A stretch of 64,000 bases of DNA. Origin: Symbiodinium sp. CCMP2592 (taxonomy: Eukaryota; Sar; Dinophyceae; Suessiales; Symbiodiniaceae). Made by a program: the position numbers and the translations under genes. Below, in pieces: positions 63,766 to 64,000 of the stretch (its first letter is position 1; each line of letters opens with the position of its first letter). The notes under the pieces are model-generated. The model was not told where the DNA came from. It saw only the letters and a list, made by a program, of their open reading frames with translations, and did not search any database. The DNA is taken from NCBI GenBank assembly GCA_905221615.1, contig CAJNDT010001213.1, positions 999,176 to 1,063,175 of the forward strand. The letters are read 5' to 3'.

Positions 63766-63859
63766 AAGCTCCCAGCTGTCGCCGTAAAAGCCGGACTTGC
63801 CCCCAGCGCGGTGCAGTGCTTGTCGATCGCTTTGATACCATTGCAGTGACAAAGGGAAG
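63766..63859 (-). CDS. Candidate exon
   Basis: The frame includes QWYQSDRQALHRAGGKSGFY. The acceptor is GCTCAG just above 63859 and the donor is CTT/GTTTTG at the lower end. Function is unknown. It is the most upstream exon visible; sequence above it is AT-rich. Confidence 0.55.
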
Positions 63860-64000
63860 CTGAGCCTTACATAAGATACTATAACCTACACTATGTGCCA
63901 GTATACTATATAATGTACTATATCAAAAGCTAGGTGATATACTGTATACTATAGAATAAATACTCTGCAATAAGATGACATCATCCTCTCTCCCCAGTCG
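63860..64000. other. AT-rich end of the window
   Basis: TATACTATA-rich sequence. No exon or named repeat was recognised. Confidence 0.5.

Overview
The window looks like nuclear DNA of a dinoflagellate, probably a Suessiales/Symbiodinium-type alga. This is an inference from four things: degenerate TTTAGGG (telomere-type) heptamers everywhere, many short exon-like islands on one strand, very dense roughly 100-bp inverted-repeat elements, and a giant Ty1/copia-type retrotransposon whose LTR carries the last 11 bases of the dinoflagellate spliced leader. No bacterial-style operon, rRNA, convincing tRNA or CRISPR was seen.

Layout. (1) From about 1.1 to 12 kb and 18.7 to 64 kb, GC-rich unique islands of 16-210 bp sit in a sea of TTTAGGG-derived repeats and palindromic MITE-like elements. 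Almost every island has one protein-like reading frame, nearly always on the minus strand, bounded by AG and GT. I read them as exons of one or more large split minus-strand genes of unknown function. In several places the splice sites lie at the ends of the palindromic elements, so these elements behave like introners. (2) 12.39-17.48 kb is a GC-rich minisatellite of about 25 units (114-277 bp), with a higher-order duplication of about 2.6 kb; its many open frames are not genes. (3) 17.5-18.7 kb is a GC-rich block without telomere-like repeats and without an assignable gene. (4) 40,975-60,533 is a complete 19,559-bp LTR retrotransposon on the minus strand. It has two 432-bp LTRs with no difference seen by eye, a perfect 5-bp target duplication (GTAGA), an uninterrupted 3,587-codon Gag-Pol frame, and an uninterrupted 2,500-codon second frame in the env-like position. 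It has landed inside a palindromic element that lies in an intron of the host gene(s).

How the parts work together. Gag-Pol supplies coiled-coil/CCCH Gag, aspartic protease, integrase, reverse transcriptase and RNase H, plus an unexplained C-terminal extension of about 800 residues. ORF2 carries zinc-binding motifs, a CCHC knuckle and a segment resembling the whole Tpt1/KptA RNA 2'-phosphotransferase fold. Covarying hairpins in the LTRs and a spliced-leader relic suggest RNA-level control. The most novel candidates are the Tpt1-like domain in a retrotransposon, the LTR hairpin pair and spliced-leader relic, and the palindromic families that act as introns.

Limits: exon boundaries, phases and gene number were assigned by eye. 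No database search, RNA data or repeat-finding program was available.
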